DNA of 64,000 nucleotides, from the NCBI GenBank assembly GCA_964446585.1, contig CAYUPI010000011.1, positions 62,001 to 126,000 on the forward strand. The letters run 5' to 3'. This document shows positions 49,595-57,279 of the stretch, in pieces (positions within the stretch are counted from its first letter, which is position 1; each line of letters opens with the position of its first letter). This stretch comes from CAYUPI01 sp964446585. GTDB taxonomy: Bacteria; Verrucomicrobiota; Verrucomicrobiia; Limisphaerales; UBA8199. Both the position numbers and the translations under genes were made by a program. The notes under the pieces were generated by a model that searched no databases, was not told the origin of the DNA, and was given only the letters and a program-made list of their open reading frames with translations.

Positions 49595-50950
49595 TTACGG
49601 GCACGGCGGCACGGTGACGCCGAAGCCGGCGCTGGGAATTGCGCCGGTGAGCGAGTGACCATTCCAAAAAAGAAAATCGTTGTCCCCTTGGCGAATGCGA
49701 TATTGGAAGCCTCGCGTCCCGCCAACGCAGTCGGCCAGTTCACTTTCCGGATCGTTGATGATGACCGTCGCGTTTTGGACAAAGTTCTGCGGAATCCACT
49801 GGTAGTCGAAAAGCGGATTGCCGTGGGGATCGTACAAGTCGTTGAACGACTGGAATGTGATCTGACCTGTCAGCTCTGGCCCTTGAAATGAATTGCCGGC
49901 CAGAGTCAGGCGGATGGTCACGGGCGCGGTCGTGGTGTCATACTTTGGCATCGAATGGGAGAAAAGGTGGTCGTGGACCAAATCAACGAGGCTGAAGTCG
50001 GCCATCGCATTGTTCCGGAAGGTGTTGCCCGAAAGGTAGGCGTCCAGATAACCCGGCTGATCCATGGCCGACGGCGTGTAGTCGCGAATAAAAAACTCCA
50101 TGGGGCCGATATGCGGGTTGTTCTCGAAAAGATTTCCCGAAATGTTCACGCTCAGCGAGGCTGGTTGCGCCGGCGCGGACCAAAACTCGGGCGTGCCAAC
50201 GGCCTGAATGACTGCTTCCTCGTTAAAGCTCCCGTGGTTGCGGCTGAAATTGACGTGCGCACCGCCTGGACTGGGACCGACGTAGAATCCGACGAGGCAG
50301 TGTTTCACGTTGCACTGTTCGACGGAGCCGCTGGCATAGTTGAACCCGCCGACTTCATACCAATTGTCGAAATCGCAAAGCCGGACGGACCCGCCCGTGA
50401 GCGCGCGCGGCTGAAAGTCAGGATCCCACGGACTGGGCCACTGACCCTCGAATTGAATCGGCATGAGAAAGACCTGCCCGTTCGTGTTGACGGCGGCGCT
50501 GTTGAACGACAACCCGGTCACACTGACGTCATCGGCGCGAACGAGAAAGAGCAGATTGAGCCACAGGCTCTGATCGCCCAGCGTTGCAGGCACGATGTAC
50601 ACGGGAGTGGCGAAGTGATCGAGGAAACCGTTGGCGTCGAGGACCGGATTGCTCAATCCTTCGATCGCCAGGTGGTCGCGCGTGATGATGGTATTGGCGG
50701 CGATGGGATAAGTTCCGGGGCGGAGTTTGATGTTGACCGCGCCGCCGGGAATCGCGTGCGCGAACGCAATCGCCTGACCCAAGGTTTGAAGCGGTCTGCT
50801 GGCCGTGCCGGGATTGCCATCCTTGCCGCGCGCAGCGTCAACCCAGAGCGTGTAAGTTTGGGCAGAGGCAATTTGGCAGCCGATGAGTATAAGTCCCAAT
50901 GTGATCGAGCGTGCCACCTGCCCGACTGGGTAGTTAAGTTTTGATTTCAT
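49595..50950 (-). CDS. Secreted right-handed beta-helix protein (DUF1565-like)
   Basis: 451 residues. The signal peptide is about 1-30 (LGLILIGCQIASAQ). The DUF1565 opening YTLWVDAARGKDGNPGTASRPLQTLGQAIAFA (key GKDGNPGTASRPLQTL) is followed by IKLRPGTYPIAANTII, and repeated short beta rungs continue: CDFDNWYEVGGF, VEQCNVKHCLVGFYV, ISGNLFENNPHIG and LSGNTFRNNAMADFS. It is probably an extracellular polysaccharide-binding or lyase-like scaffold. It is preceded at 50985-51011 by the shared ECF-type promoter motif and followed by a Cys-rich peptide gene. Confidence 0.8.
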   Translation of the reverse strand: MKSKLNYPVGQVARSITLGLILIGCQIASAQTYTLWVDAARGKDGNPGTASRPLQTLGQAIAFAHAIPGGAVNIKLRPGTYPIAANTIITRDHLAIEGLSNPVLDANGFLDHFATPVYIVPATLGDQSLWLNLLFLVRADDVSVTGLSFNSAAVNTNGQVFLMPIQFEGQWPSPWDPDFQPRALTGGSVRLCDFDNWYEVGGFNYASGSVEQCNVKHCLVGFYVGPSPGGAHVNFSRNHGSFNEEAVIQAVGTPEFWSAPAQPASLSVNISGNLFENNPHIGPMEFFIRDYTPSAMDQPGYLDAYLSGNTFRNNAMADFSLVDLVHDHLFSHSMPKYDTTTAPVTIRLTLAGNSFQGPELTGQITFQSFNDLYDPHGNPLFDYQWIPQNFVQNATVIINDPESELADCVGGTRGFQYRIRQGDNDFLFWNGHSLTGAIPSAGFGVTVPPCP

Positions 50951-50984
50951 ATTAGTTCTTTCTGCTTTGGTTTTCGCTTATCAG

Positions 50985-51011
50985 TGCGACGCGACGGGAC
51001 GGTTTGGGCCA
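50985..51011 (-). promoter_or_regulatory. Predicted ECF-sigma promoter, copy 1
   Basis: On the minus strand TGGCCCAAA (51011-51003) is followed after exactly 12 nt by GTCGCA (50990-50985). The distance from the second box to the start codon of the beta-helix gene is 34 nt. The same two boxes with identical spacing occur at 53576-53602 and 57114-57140. The layout is that of -35/-10 elements of an ECF sigma factor. Confidence 0.6.
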
Positions 51012-51050
51012 AAAAATGTTTTGCGACAGCCAAAGCCGGGATAACACAAG

Positions 51051-52457
51051 TCAGTTCCGGTCTGATGGGTCCGCGAACTCGAAGATCAAAGTGGGCCGCC
51101 CGCTGGGCACGGATTGCGGGATCAGTTTGCGGAAACGTTCTGGCTGCGCCCGCCTGTCCAATAACCCGTTGCGCACAAAATCCAGCAGGCAGCGAAACTC
51201 GTCGTCGTTGAGTGAGATCGGTGTGGCCAGCACCGGATCAACTCGCTCGAGCGCCGTCTCACTCGGGCCCTGGCGCACCGCGAGGTCAGAGGCGACGCCG
51301 GCGCGCACGGGATCGTATTGCCGCGCCGAGGTGAACACGTCCAAGTGATGGCGCACGGCGTCCTCCAACCGTGTGAAGCAACCATTGTGAAAAAAGGCCG
51401 GCTGCAACGCGACATTGCGAAGAGGCGAGGTGCGGAATTTGTAGCGGTCAGCCGGGTCACCGGTGAGTTGTCCGAGCCCGAAATCCTCGTTCTGGTCCGG
51501 CCCGTCGAAAGTCACGTTACCGACGAGCGGAGCGAGCTGCGGCACGGCGATGCCATGCTGCCTAAAGTCGCTGAACATTTCGTTCGCTACGCCGGAAACG
51601 GCGTGGCACTCGACGCAGCGCGCCTTGCCGAAGAACAGCAACGCGCCGCGCTTCTGGTCAGTAGTGAGCGAGTTCCGCTTACCGCGAGCGAACCGGTCAA
51701 TGGGCGCGTCGGCGAAGACAAGCGTGAACTCAAACTCGGCAATGGCCTGGCCGAACATGTCGAAAGTGATCGGCGCGCCGTGGCTGGCTTCGGGAAAGAC
51801 AGCGCCGAAAAGTTTTCGATAGGCCGGTATGGCGTTGAGCCGCCGCAGCACTTCGGCCCGGATGTCGTAGTTGTCGCCGGGAAAATCGAAACCAGCGACC
51901 TCCACGCGTTCCGTCGGCGGAATGAAAGCCTGCGCCACGAGCAAATGCGGCAAGTACGACAGGCTCAGGTTCTCCGGCGGCGGAAAAAAGAATCCGCGGC
52001 GGTTGTCGAACGGATCGTCCGCCAGCGAGGCAAAGCGCGAGTTCCACATCAGATTCGGATAGAACGCCGTGTTGATGGCCATGGGCGCCCGCCGCTGATT
52101 GCGCGGGCCACGACGATCGGGGCCGACGATGCGGTTATTCTCGATGCCGATGGCGATGGATTGCGTGTCGCCGAAGCCGCGTGTGGGCGAATGACAGCCT
52201 GCGCAGGTGTTGTCGTTGTTGAGGCCGGTGATGGTGTCGAACCAGAGCAAGCGACCAAGATCCGCCCGCGCGCGATCTATTGGCCGCCCAAGCCGCTGCT
52301 CGAGGCTTGATTCGATGTTGCCTGTAAACCCGAGTTGCAGAAGACGAGCGGCTAGTTTCTTATCGAGTTGATCACTTTCTCCCGCGGTCACGCTCCCGAT
52401 GTGCAAGAGCACCGCCGCCGCTAACCAAGCTCCGCCCGGTCTTTCCGGTCTTTTCAT
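51051..52457 (-). CDS. Diheme cytochrome c peroxidase/MauG-family oxidase
   Basis: 468 residues. The signal peptide is about 1-26. Two heme sites are present: CAGCH at 85-89 and CVECH at 281-285. Family segments include LGRLLWFDTITGLNNDNTCAGCHSP (key LFFD-like start), RRAPMAINTAFYPNLMWNSRF and FRTSPLRNVALQPAFFHNG. Bacterial diheme peroxidases reduce H2O2; MauG relatives instead oxidise amino-acid residues of a partner protein. It lies between two Cys-rich Tat-leader peptides in the same direction, so a protein-modifying role is conceivable, but ordinary peroxidase activity is the default reading. Confidence 0.88.
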   Translation of the reverse strand: MKRPERPGGAWLAAAVLLHIGSVTAGESDQLDKKLAARLLQLGFTGNIESSLEQRLGRPIDRARADLGRLLWFDTITGLNNDNTCAGCHSPTRGFGDTQSIAIGIENNRIVGPDRRGPRNQRRAPMAINTAFYPNLMWNSRFASLADDPFDNRRGFFFPPPENLSLSYLPHLLVAQAFIPPTERVEVAGFDFPGDNYDIRAEVLRRLNAIPAYRKLFGAVFPEASHGAPITFDMFGQAIAEFEFTLVFADAPIDRFARGKRNSLTTDQKRGALLFFGKARCVECHAVSGVANEMFSDFRQHGIAVPQLAPLVGNVTFDGPDQNEDFGLGQLTGDPADRYKFRTSPLRNVALQPAFFHNGCFTRLEDAVRHHLDVFTSARQYDPVRAGVASDLAVRQGPSETALERVDPVLATPISLNDDEFRCLLDFVRNGLLDRRAQPERFRKLIPQSVPSGRPTLIFEFADPSDRN

Positions 52458-52505
52458 TCTGCTTTGTTACGCAATTCGTTTTTGGGAGTTGCGACCCGCT
52501 CGAGG

Positions 52506-53003
52506 CTAGTTCTCGATGTGGAATACGGTCTCTCCATCAATGCGAGTCGTAAAATTCCCAACCAGAGCCGCATCGCCCTCTTCGTTAAACGCGCCATTGG
52601 CAAAGGGGCAGAGGACGACCATCGGCACGCCGGTCTGCGGACTTCCGCCATCCGGAAACAGCGTTATGACGATATATAATGTGCCGCCCTGGGCCCCGTT
52701 ATTGAGCCCCCCGTCGGAGTGGAAACTGCCGAAAGCGGTGGCGGTCCATGAGCCGTGAGCAATGACTTTGCCGGCCGCGGTTCGAATGGCATAATTTCCA
52801 TTGCCGGCGACCGCGCCCGCTCCTGGGTCAAACGCGCCCTCGCCCGTGACACGGATGGTATCGCCGGCAGCATTTTGAGAACTGCATCCTTTGGGCAGGT
52901 TAAAGCTCCAGGCGGCGCCTTGCGCCATTCCCAGTGTGCCGAACAATGCCATGGCCAGTCCGATGGCTAAGCGGCCAGTTTTGGTTGGAATATGTTTTTT
53001 CAT
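52506..53003 (-). CDS. Secreted hypothetical protein of the diheme-oxidase operon
   Basis: 165 residues with AAAGGAAA ahead of the ATG at 53003. The signal peptide is about 1-30. The mature protein is Gly/Ala/Asn-rich and beta-like: GDTIRVTGEGAFDPGAGAVAGNGNYAI (key TGEGAFDPG), HGSWTATAFGSF, GGTLYIVITLFP and VPMVVLCPFANG, with two Cys that could form one disulfide. No family is recognised. It is 48 bp upstream of the diheme oxidase gene and probably in the same transcript as the Cys-rich peptide gene at 53197. Confidence 0.65.
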   Translation of the reverse strand: MKKHIPTKTGRLAIGLAMALFGTLGMAQGAAWSFNLPKGCSSQNAAGDTIRVTGEGAFDPGAGAVAGNGNYAIRTAAGKVIAHGSWTATAFGSFHSDGGLNNGAQGGTLYIVITLFPDGGSPQTGVPMVVLCPFANGAFNEEGDAALVGNFTTRIDGETVFHIEN

Positions 53004-53064
53004 GATCAGGTTTCCTTTCGTTTTGATGGTTGTTGTTTTGTAGCTTTCTGTGGCAGCACCAAGT

Positions 53065-53133
53065 CTATTTGCACGCGTGACAACAGTTTACGGCCTTCTG
53101 AGGCTTGGTCATTTCATCGAATTTGTTGCTCAT
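53065..53133 (-). CDS. 22-residue peptide, miniature relative of the Cys-rich Tat-leader proteins
   Basis: ATG at 53131-53133 preceded by GGAAAACGGT; TAG at 53065-53067. The first ten residues MSNKFDEMTK are nearly those of the 107-residue proteins at 49213 and 53197, but the twin-arginine and hydrophobic parts are absent. The peptide continues PQKAVNCCHACK, keeping a CCxxC ending. It lies between the Cys-rich gene and the secreted protein gene in the same operon. It may be a functional short peptide or a deletion derivative. Confidence 0.5.
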   Translation of the reverse strand: MSNKFDEMTKPQKAVNCCHACK

Positions 53134-53196
53134 ACCGTTTTCCATTTATCGCTTTGTGGACTTATAACTCCCCCTGATGTGCCGGTGTGTGGAGGG

Positions 53197-53520
53197 TTAA
53201 GAAGCACAGGTAGTGCAGTCCTGCACGGCCGTCGCGCTGACTAGACTGCACCTGAATCGACTGCCGCCACCGCCGCGTCCGCCGCCCATCCAAATGGCCG
53301 GCTTGCAATGGCTGCCGGGCGGCTCGCAGATAGCCACCGGAGAGGCCAGCGAGCAATACCGGCAACAAGTGTATCCTGTGCTGTGGACTGCCGCTTTGCT
53401 TGGAAATCCAAAGAAGCCGAGCACGCCTCCTGCCAAACCAACGCCAAACCGCCGCAACGCTTGCCGCCGCGTGACTGACTGGGCAAGGGCTTTTGTTATC
53501 TCATCGAAGGTGTTGTTCAT
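53197..53520 (-). CDS. Cys-rich Tat-leader small exported protein (copy 2)
   Basis: 107 residues from the ATG at 53520. The leader MNNTFDEITKALAQSVTRRQ continues ALRRFG and a hydrophobic stretch to AAVHS. The mature part has eight Cys: YTCCRYCSL, ICEPPGSHC, RFRCSL and TAVQDCTTC, plus a Gly-rich insert (MGGGRGGGGSR). It is homologous over its length to the 49213-49536 product. It is the first gene behind promoter motif copy 2 and is followed by the 22-residue mini gene, a secreted protein and the diheme oxidase. The leader resembles those of MADH small-subunit-like proteins, though the similarity is limited to the leader. Confidence 0.75.
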   Translation of the reverse strand: MNNTFDEITKALAQSVTRRQALRRFGVGLAGGVLGFFGFPSKAAVHSTGYTCCRYCSLASPVAICEPPGSHCKPAIWMGGGRGGGGSRFRCSLVSATAVQDCTTCAS

Positions 53521-53575
53521 AATTTTGATTTCGTTTCCAGGCAACTGTCGCCTGAGTTGTCGTTCTACCTCTCAG

Positions 53576-53602
53576 TGCGACGTGGCGGGACGGTTTGGGC
53601 CA
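53576..53602 (-). promoter_or_regulatory. Predicted ECF-sigma promoter, copy 2
   Basis: Minus-strand TGGCCCAAA (53602-53594), 12 nt, GTCGCA (53581-53576), then downstream AGGTAGAACGAC, which is also found after copy 3. It sits just after the kinase stop codon and 55 nt before the Cys-rich gene start, so that gene would have its own promoter rather than depend on read-through. Confidence 0.6.
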
Positions 53603-53610
53603 AAAATCTC

Positions 53611-56600
53611 TTAGCGCGAGGCCAGCCAGTCCAGATTGAGAGCGGCCAGTTCGCGGTGGAGCGAATGGAGGTCCCACAGATGCACGACGCCATCAAGGGT
53701 CGCCCCGGCCAGTTGGCCACCATCGGCGCTCAGGGCCAGCGCGCTCAGGTTCCGGGGTTGAGGAGAAGTCAGCCGGGCCAATTCCTCGCCCGTCCCGGGG
53801 TCAAGCAACAGGACCTGTTGCAATGCCGGTGCCAGCGCCAGAAGTTTTCCATCGCGACTGAACGCTATGGGACCACCACTGCTGTTGGCGAGTTCGAGGG
53901 GCGCACGCCGCCTGACTTGCCACGAATCCGTGTTCCAGAAGCAATATTCCTTTTCAGTTGCGGTGAGCAGCGTCCGCCCGTCCGGGCTGAATGCAACCTG
54001 TGCATTTTCATTCGTCACCAGTTGCCGGACAAACGCTCCAGTGTGCAAGTCCCACAGGGTCACGCCACTTGCGGCAAACGCGCCGGCTGCCAGCCAGCGG
54101 TGGTCGGGGCTGACGCTCACACGGCTTTGTCTCAGGCCGCGCGAAAACTCAACCGGGTGCGAAGGATTCTTCAAACCAATTACGAAACTGACAGTCTGTC
54201 CTGCAACCGCCAGCAACTCGCCATCGTTCGAGAGCGAGATGTTCTGAAAATCACGGTGGGCGTTTGAGAAAACAACCTGGGGCAAACCCACCCGTACACG
54301 AGGCCGATTCCTAAGCCCCACACCGGACGAACCCGAATCCGCTGGATCTTCCTCCCAGTTCAGGGGCCAGCGTAGAATTCGTTCACCCGAGCGCGTGAAG
54401 ACAGACTTGCCGTCGTGGGCGAAGAGCGGTCCAGCACCTTCCTGCGAGGGAACTGATGCCAGTTCCCGTGCGTCGCGAACATCCCACAAATGCCAACCGC
54501 GTGCCTCTCCGAAGACAAGCCATTGTCCATTCCCGCTCACATCCACGCCCTGCAAGTGCGGCTCGTCCAGTGTTGGGCCTTTGATCATGCAAAAACAATC
54601 ACTCCGGACTATGTTCCACACACCGACCGCTCCGCCCTGTCGCAGGAAACTCAGGCGCCGCCCGTCCCGGCTGAATTGGTCCGCGTTGCCCTGTTGTGTG
54701 CCAAAGAGCCACTGGCCGGTTGTCGTGTCCCAAAACTTCGATGTGGAATCCCACGAACGCGACACAAGCAAATCGCCCTGCGGATCAAACGCGACCCGGC
54801 TGACGTATTGGCTGTGTCCAGCAAGGATGTGCTTCAGTCCTGTTTGAGTGTCCCAGAGGAAAAGACCCCCATTAATGTCGCCCAGAGCGAGACGGCGAGA
54901 ATCAGGATGCCAATCCGCGCTTACGATGTCCGCAACATGCGACACCTTCGTGAGCTGTTGGCCTGAGTCGGCTTGCCAAATCTGCACCGACCTTTGAAAC
55001 GTCACGGCGAGGAATCTGCCAGAGGGAGCCCAATCAATACGATACGCTGTCACTCCCACGTTCAAGGGTGGCGATTCTGCGCCGGTGGCGAGATCGAAAA
55101 AGTGAATCACTCCATCCAGCCCCGCCACCGTGAGCGTGCGGCTGTCAGGGCTGAACGCGGCGGCATGCGGACTGTCTCGCAACGCCGGGAAGTTGGTTCG
55201 CGCACTCGCGTTTGCGGCATTTAAGTCCCACAGCCACACGCACCCCGTTCCCGGGCCGACCGCAAAATTGGCTCTGAGATAGTGGCCGTCGTGGCTGAAC
55301 TCCATCGAAGTATTCGGGTGTCCCCAAAACGGTGTCGTAAGTTCGGCCAACACCGCGCCGTCGCGGACCCGCTCCACTGTCAGCGATCCGCTTTCGTGCC
55401 GGACCGCGCACCGCCCCAGGTTTCCATCGCACGCAACAACTTCGAAGTTGTTGGTCGCGTTAGCCGGTCGCAACATGGTGGGGGGGCCGAGGTCGGTTAA
55501 CGCCAAGCAAGCAATAGCCTCGTTTCGTAGTTCCAGGGACACCCTCATCTGCGCCGCCGCTGCCAGGGCGGCGAGGCTGTCGGTGCGGCGCCCGACTTCG
55601 CCGCTCAACCGACCGGCTCGCGCCTGAGCAAGGTAAGAGGTCCACAGCTTTTCTTTCGCCTCAGTTTCGGCCCGGGTGGCACGTTTGGTCTCGCCTTCCG
55701 CCAGTTCCTTGAAATGAGTCGCCCGCACCGCCTGCCACATGCTCGCGACCACGCCGAACAGCAGTGCCAGCGCCACCGCCGAGCCGGCGGAGAATGCGAG
55801 CTTGTTTCGCCGGATTAGTTTTTGAAATCGGTAGAGCCGGCTCGGCGGACGGGCAGCAACGGGTTCGTTTTCGAGATAGCGTTGAACGTCCCGCGCCAGA
55901 CCGTTGGCGGTTTCGTAACGGCGCGTGCGGTCCTTCTCGAGCGCTTTCATCACGATCCAATCGAGGTCGCCGCGCAATAGATGGATGAGCTTTGGCGCTT
56001 CGGTCTGGCGATGTTTGGCAGTAGTGGTCAGTTCGCCTTCGTGCATCGTGCTCAGCCGCGTGGATGGCCGCATTGGCTCTTTGTCTCGGATGGTGTGGCG
56101 CATTTCGTCGAGCCCTGATTTGAGAAGCTCATTGGCATCGAACGGGGTTTTGCCGGTGAGCATTTCATAAAGAAGCACCCCGAGACTGTAAATGTCGGTG
56201 CGGGTGTCGATATCGAGGCTTGTCATGACCGCCTGCTCCGGGCTCATGTAGGCCGGCGTGCCGATGAATTGCTCGAAAGCGGTGAAGACCGTCTTGTCTG
56301 TGAGCGGCTGCTGGTTAGTTGCTTTCGCAATTCCGAAATCGATGATCTTGGGCACCGCCACCGCATCATTGACCGTGACGAGAATATTGGACGGTTTGAT
56401 GTCGCGATGGATGACGCCCTTCTGGTGCGCGTGCTGGATCGCCTGGCAAACCTGGGTGAAGAGTTTCAGGCGTTTATTGGTCGAAAGACTGTTCTGGTCG
56501 CAGTACTCGGTAATTTTGATGCCGCGCACCAGTTCCATGACGAAGAAGGGCCGGCCGGTCTCCGTGGCGCCGGCATCAAAGACTTTGGCGATGTTCGGAT

Positions 56601-57021
56601 GCTCCATCAACGCTAACGCCTGGCGCTCGGCCTCAAAGCGGGCGATCACCGACTTGGTGTCCATTCCGAGCTTGATGATCTTGAGCGCCACGCGCCGGCG
56701 CACCGGCTCGGACTGCTCGGCCATGTAAACGATACCGCAGCCCCCCTCGCCGATTTGTTGCAGCAGCTTGTAACGGCCAATCCAATCGCCAGGCTTCTCG
56801 AAAACGAGCCTGATGGTGTCCTTTGGTTGATCCGGCAATAGGTCTTCCGCGGCCTCGTTCGCATGAAGCAACGCCTCGATCCGCGCCAGAAGAGCCGCAT
56901 CTTCGCCGCAGGTGCGTTTCAGGTAATCTCGCCGTTCCTCGGCCGAGCCAAGTTCGAAGGCCTGCTCGAAGATTTCCTTTTCGCGACTGGGGTTGGTAAC
57001 CATCGCTTGCGGTGATGCCAT
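53611..57021 (-). CDS. Ser/Thr protein kinase with TM helix and WD40 propellers
   Basis: 1136 residues (ATG at 57021; ATG at 57003 is an alternative). The Hanks-type kinase domain is about 84-370: IGEGGCGIVYMAE, Lys114 in VALKIIK, VIHRDIKPSNILV, IDFGIAKA and GTPAYMSPEQA. A TM helix lies at about 408-430 (FSAGSAVALALLFGVVASMW). The remaining 600 residues are WD40-like repeats (AAFSPDSRTLTVAGLDGVIHFFD and others). Such kinases pair with TIGR02999 ECF sigma factors in Planctomycetes and Verrucomicrobia; an ECF gene lies about 2.1 kb upstream. Promoter motif copy 3 precedes it, implying feedback control. Confidence 0.93.
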   Translation of the reverse strand: MASPQAMVTNPSREKEIFEQAFELGSAEERRDYLKRTCGEDAALLARIEALLHANEAAEDLLPDQPKDTIRLVFEKPGDWIGRYKLLQQIGEGGCGIVYMAEQSEPVRRRVALKIIKLGMDTKSVIARFEAERQALALMEHPNIAKVFDAGATETGRPFFVMELVRGIKITEYCDQNSLSTNKRLKLFTQVCQAIQHAHQKGVIHRDIKPSNILVTVNDAVAVPKIIDFGIAKATNQQPLTDKTVFTAFEQFIGTPAYMSPEQAVMTSLDIDTRTDIYSLGVLLYEMLTGKTPFDANELLKSGLDEMRHTIRDKEPMRPSTRLSTMHEGELTTTAKHRQTEAPKLIHLLRGDLDWIVMKALEKDRTRRYETANGLARDVQRYLENEPVAARPPSRLYRFQKLIRRNKLAFSAGSAVALALLFGVVASMWQAVRATHFKELAEGETKRATRAETEAKEKLWTSYLAQARAGRLSGEVGRRTDSLAALAAAAQMRVSLELRNEAIACLALTDLGPPTMLRPANATNNFEVVACDGNLGRCAVRHESGSLTVERVRDGAVLAELTTPFWGHPNTSMEFSHDGHYLRANFAVGPGTGCVWLWDLNAANASARTNFPALRDSPHAAAFSPDSRTLTVAGLDGVIHFFDLATGAESPPLNVGVTAYRIDWAPSGRFLAVTFQRSVQIWQADSGQQLTKVSHVADIVSADWHPDSRRLALGDINGGLFLWDTQTGLKHILAGHSQYVSRVAFDPQGDLLVSRSWDSTSKFWDTTTGQWLFGTQQGNADQFSRDGRRLSFLRQGGAVGVWNIVRSDCFCMIKGPTLDEPHLQGVDVSGNGQWLVFGEARGWHLWDVRDARELASVPSQEGAGPLFAHDGKSVFTRSGERILRWPLNWEEDPADSGSSGVGLRNRPRVRVGLPQVVFSNAHRDFQNISLSNDGELLAVAGQTVSFVIGLKNPSHPVEFSRGLRQSRVSVSPDHRWLAAGAFAASGVTLWDLHTGAFVRQLVTNENAQVAFSPDGRTLLTATEKEYCFWNTDSWQVRRRAPLELANSSGGPIAFSRDGKLLALAPALQQVLLLDPGTGEELARLTSPQPRNLSALALSADGGQLAGATLDGVVHLWDLHSLHRELAALNLDWLASR

Positions 57022-57113
57022 GATATCTGGATGAATGCGATTCAGGAATGAAAATATCGAGTATTCCAGCCGGTAATGAACAATTCGACACTACACGTCG
57101 TTCTACCTGACAA

Positions 57114-57140
57114 TGCGACTTTGTAGAGCGATTTGGGCCA
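57114..57140 (-). promoter_or_regulatory. Predicted ECF-sigma promoter, copy 3
   Basis: Minus-strand TGGCCCAAA (57140-57132), 12 nt, GTCGCA (57119-57114), then TTGTCAGGTAGAACGAC. The spacer sequence differs from the other two copies while both boxes are conserved, which argues for selection on the boxes. It is 92 nt before the kinase start. Confidence 0.6.
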
Positions 57141-57279
57141 GGAAATGTGCTCCGCGAGTGCATGGATGGCGGATTGGCTTTTCGGCCTGTGGACTTCCTT
57201 CGGACTTCGGACTTAATCTGTCCCTGGTTCGCTTCTCAAACGAATTGAAAGACGAATTGATTCTGTGATTCACTTCCTC

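Noticed and set aside
51318..52310. Plus-strand frame of 330 codons opposite the diheme oxidase gene
   Set aside because: It is antisense to heme motifs and a signal peptide on the other strand; the composition is charged and featureless.
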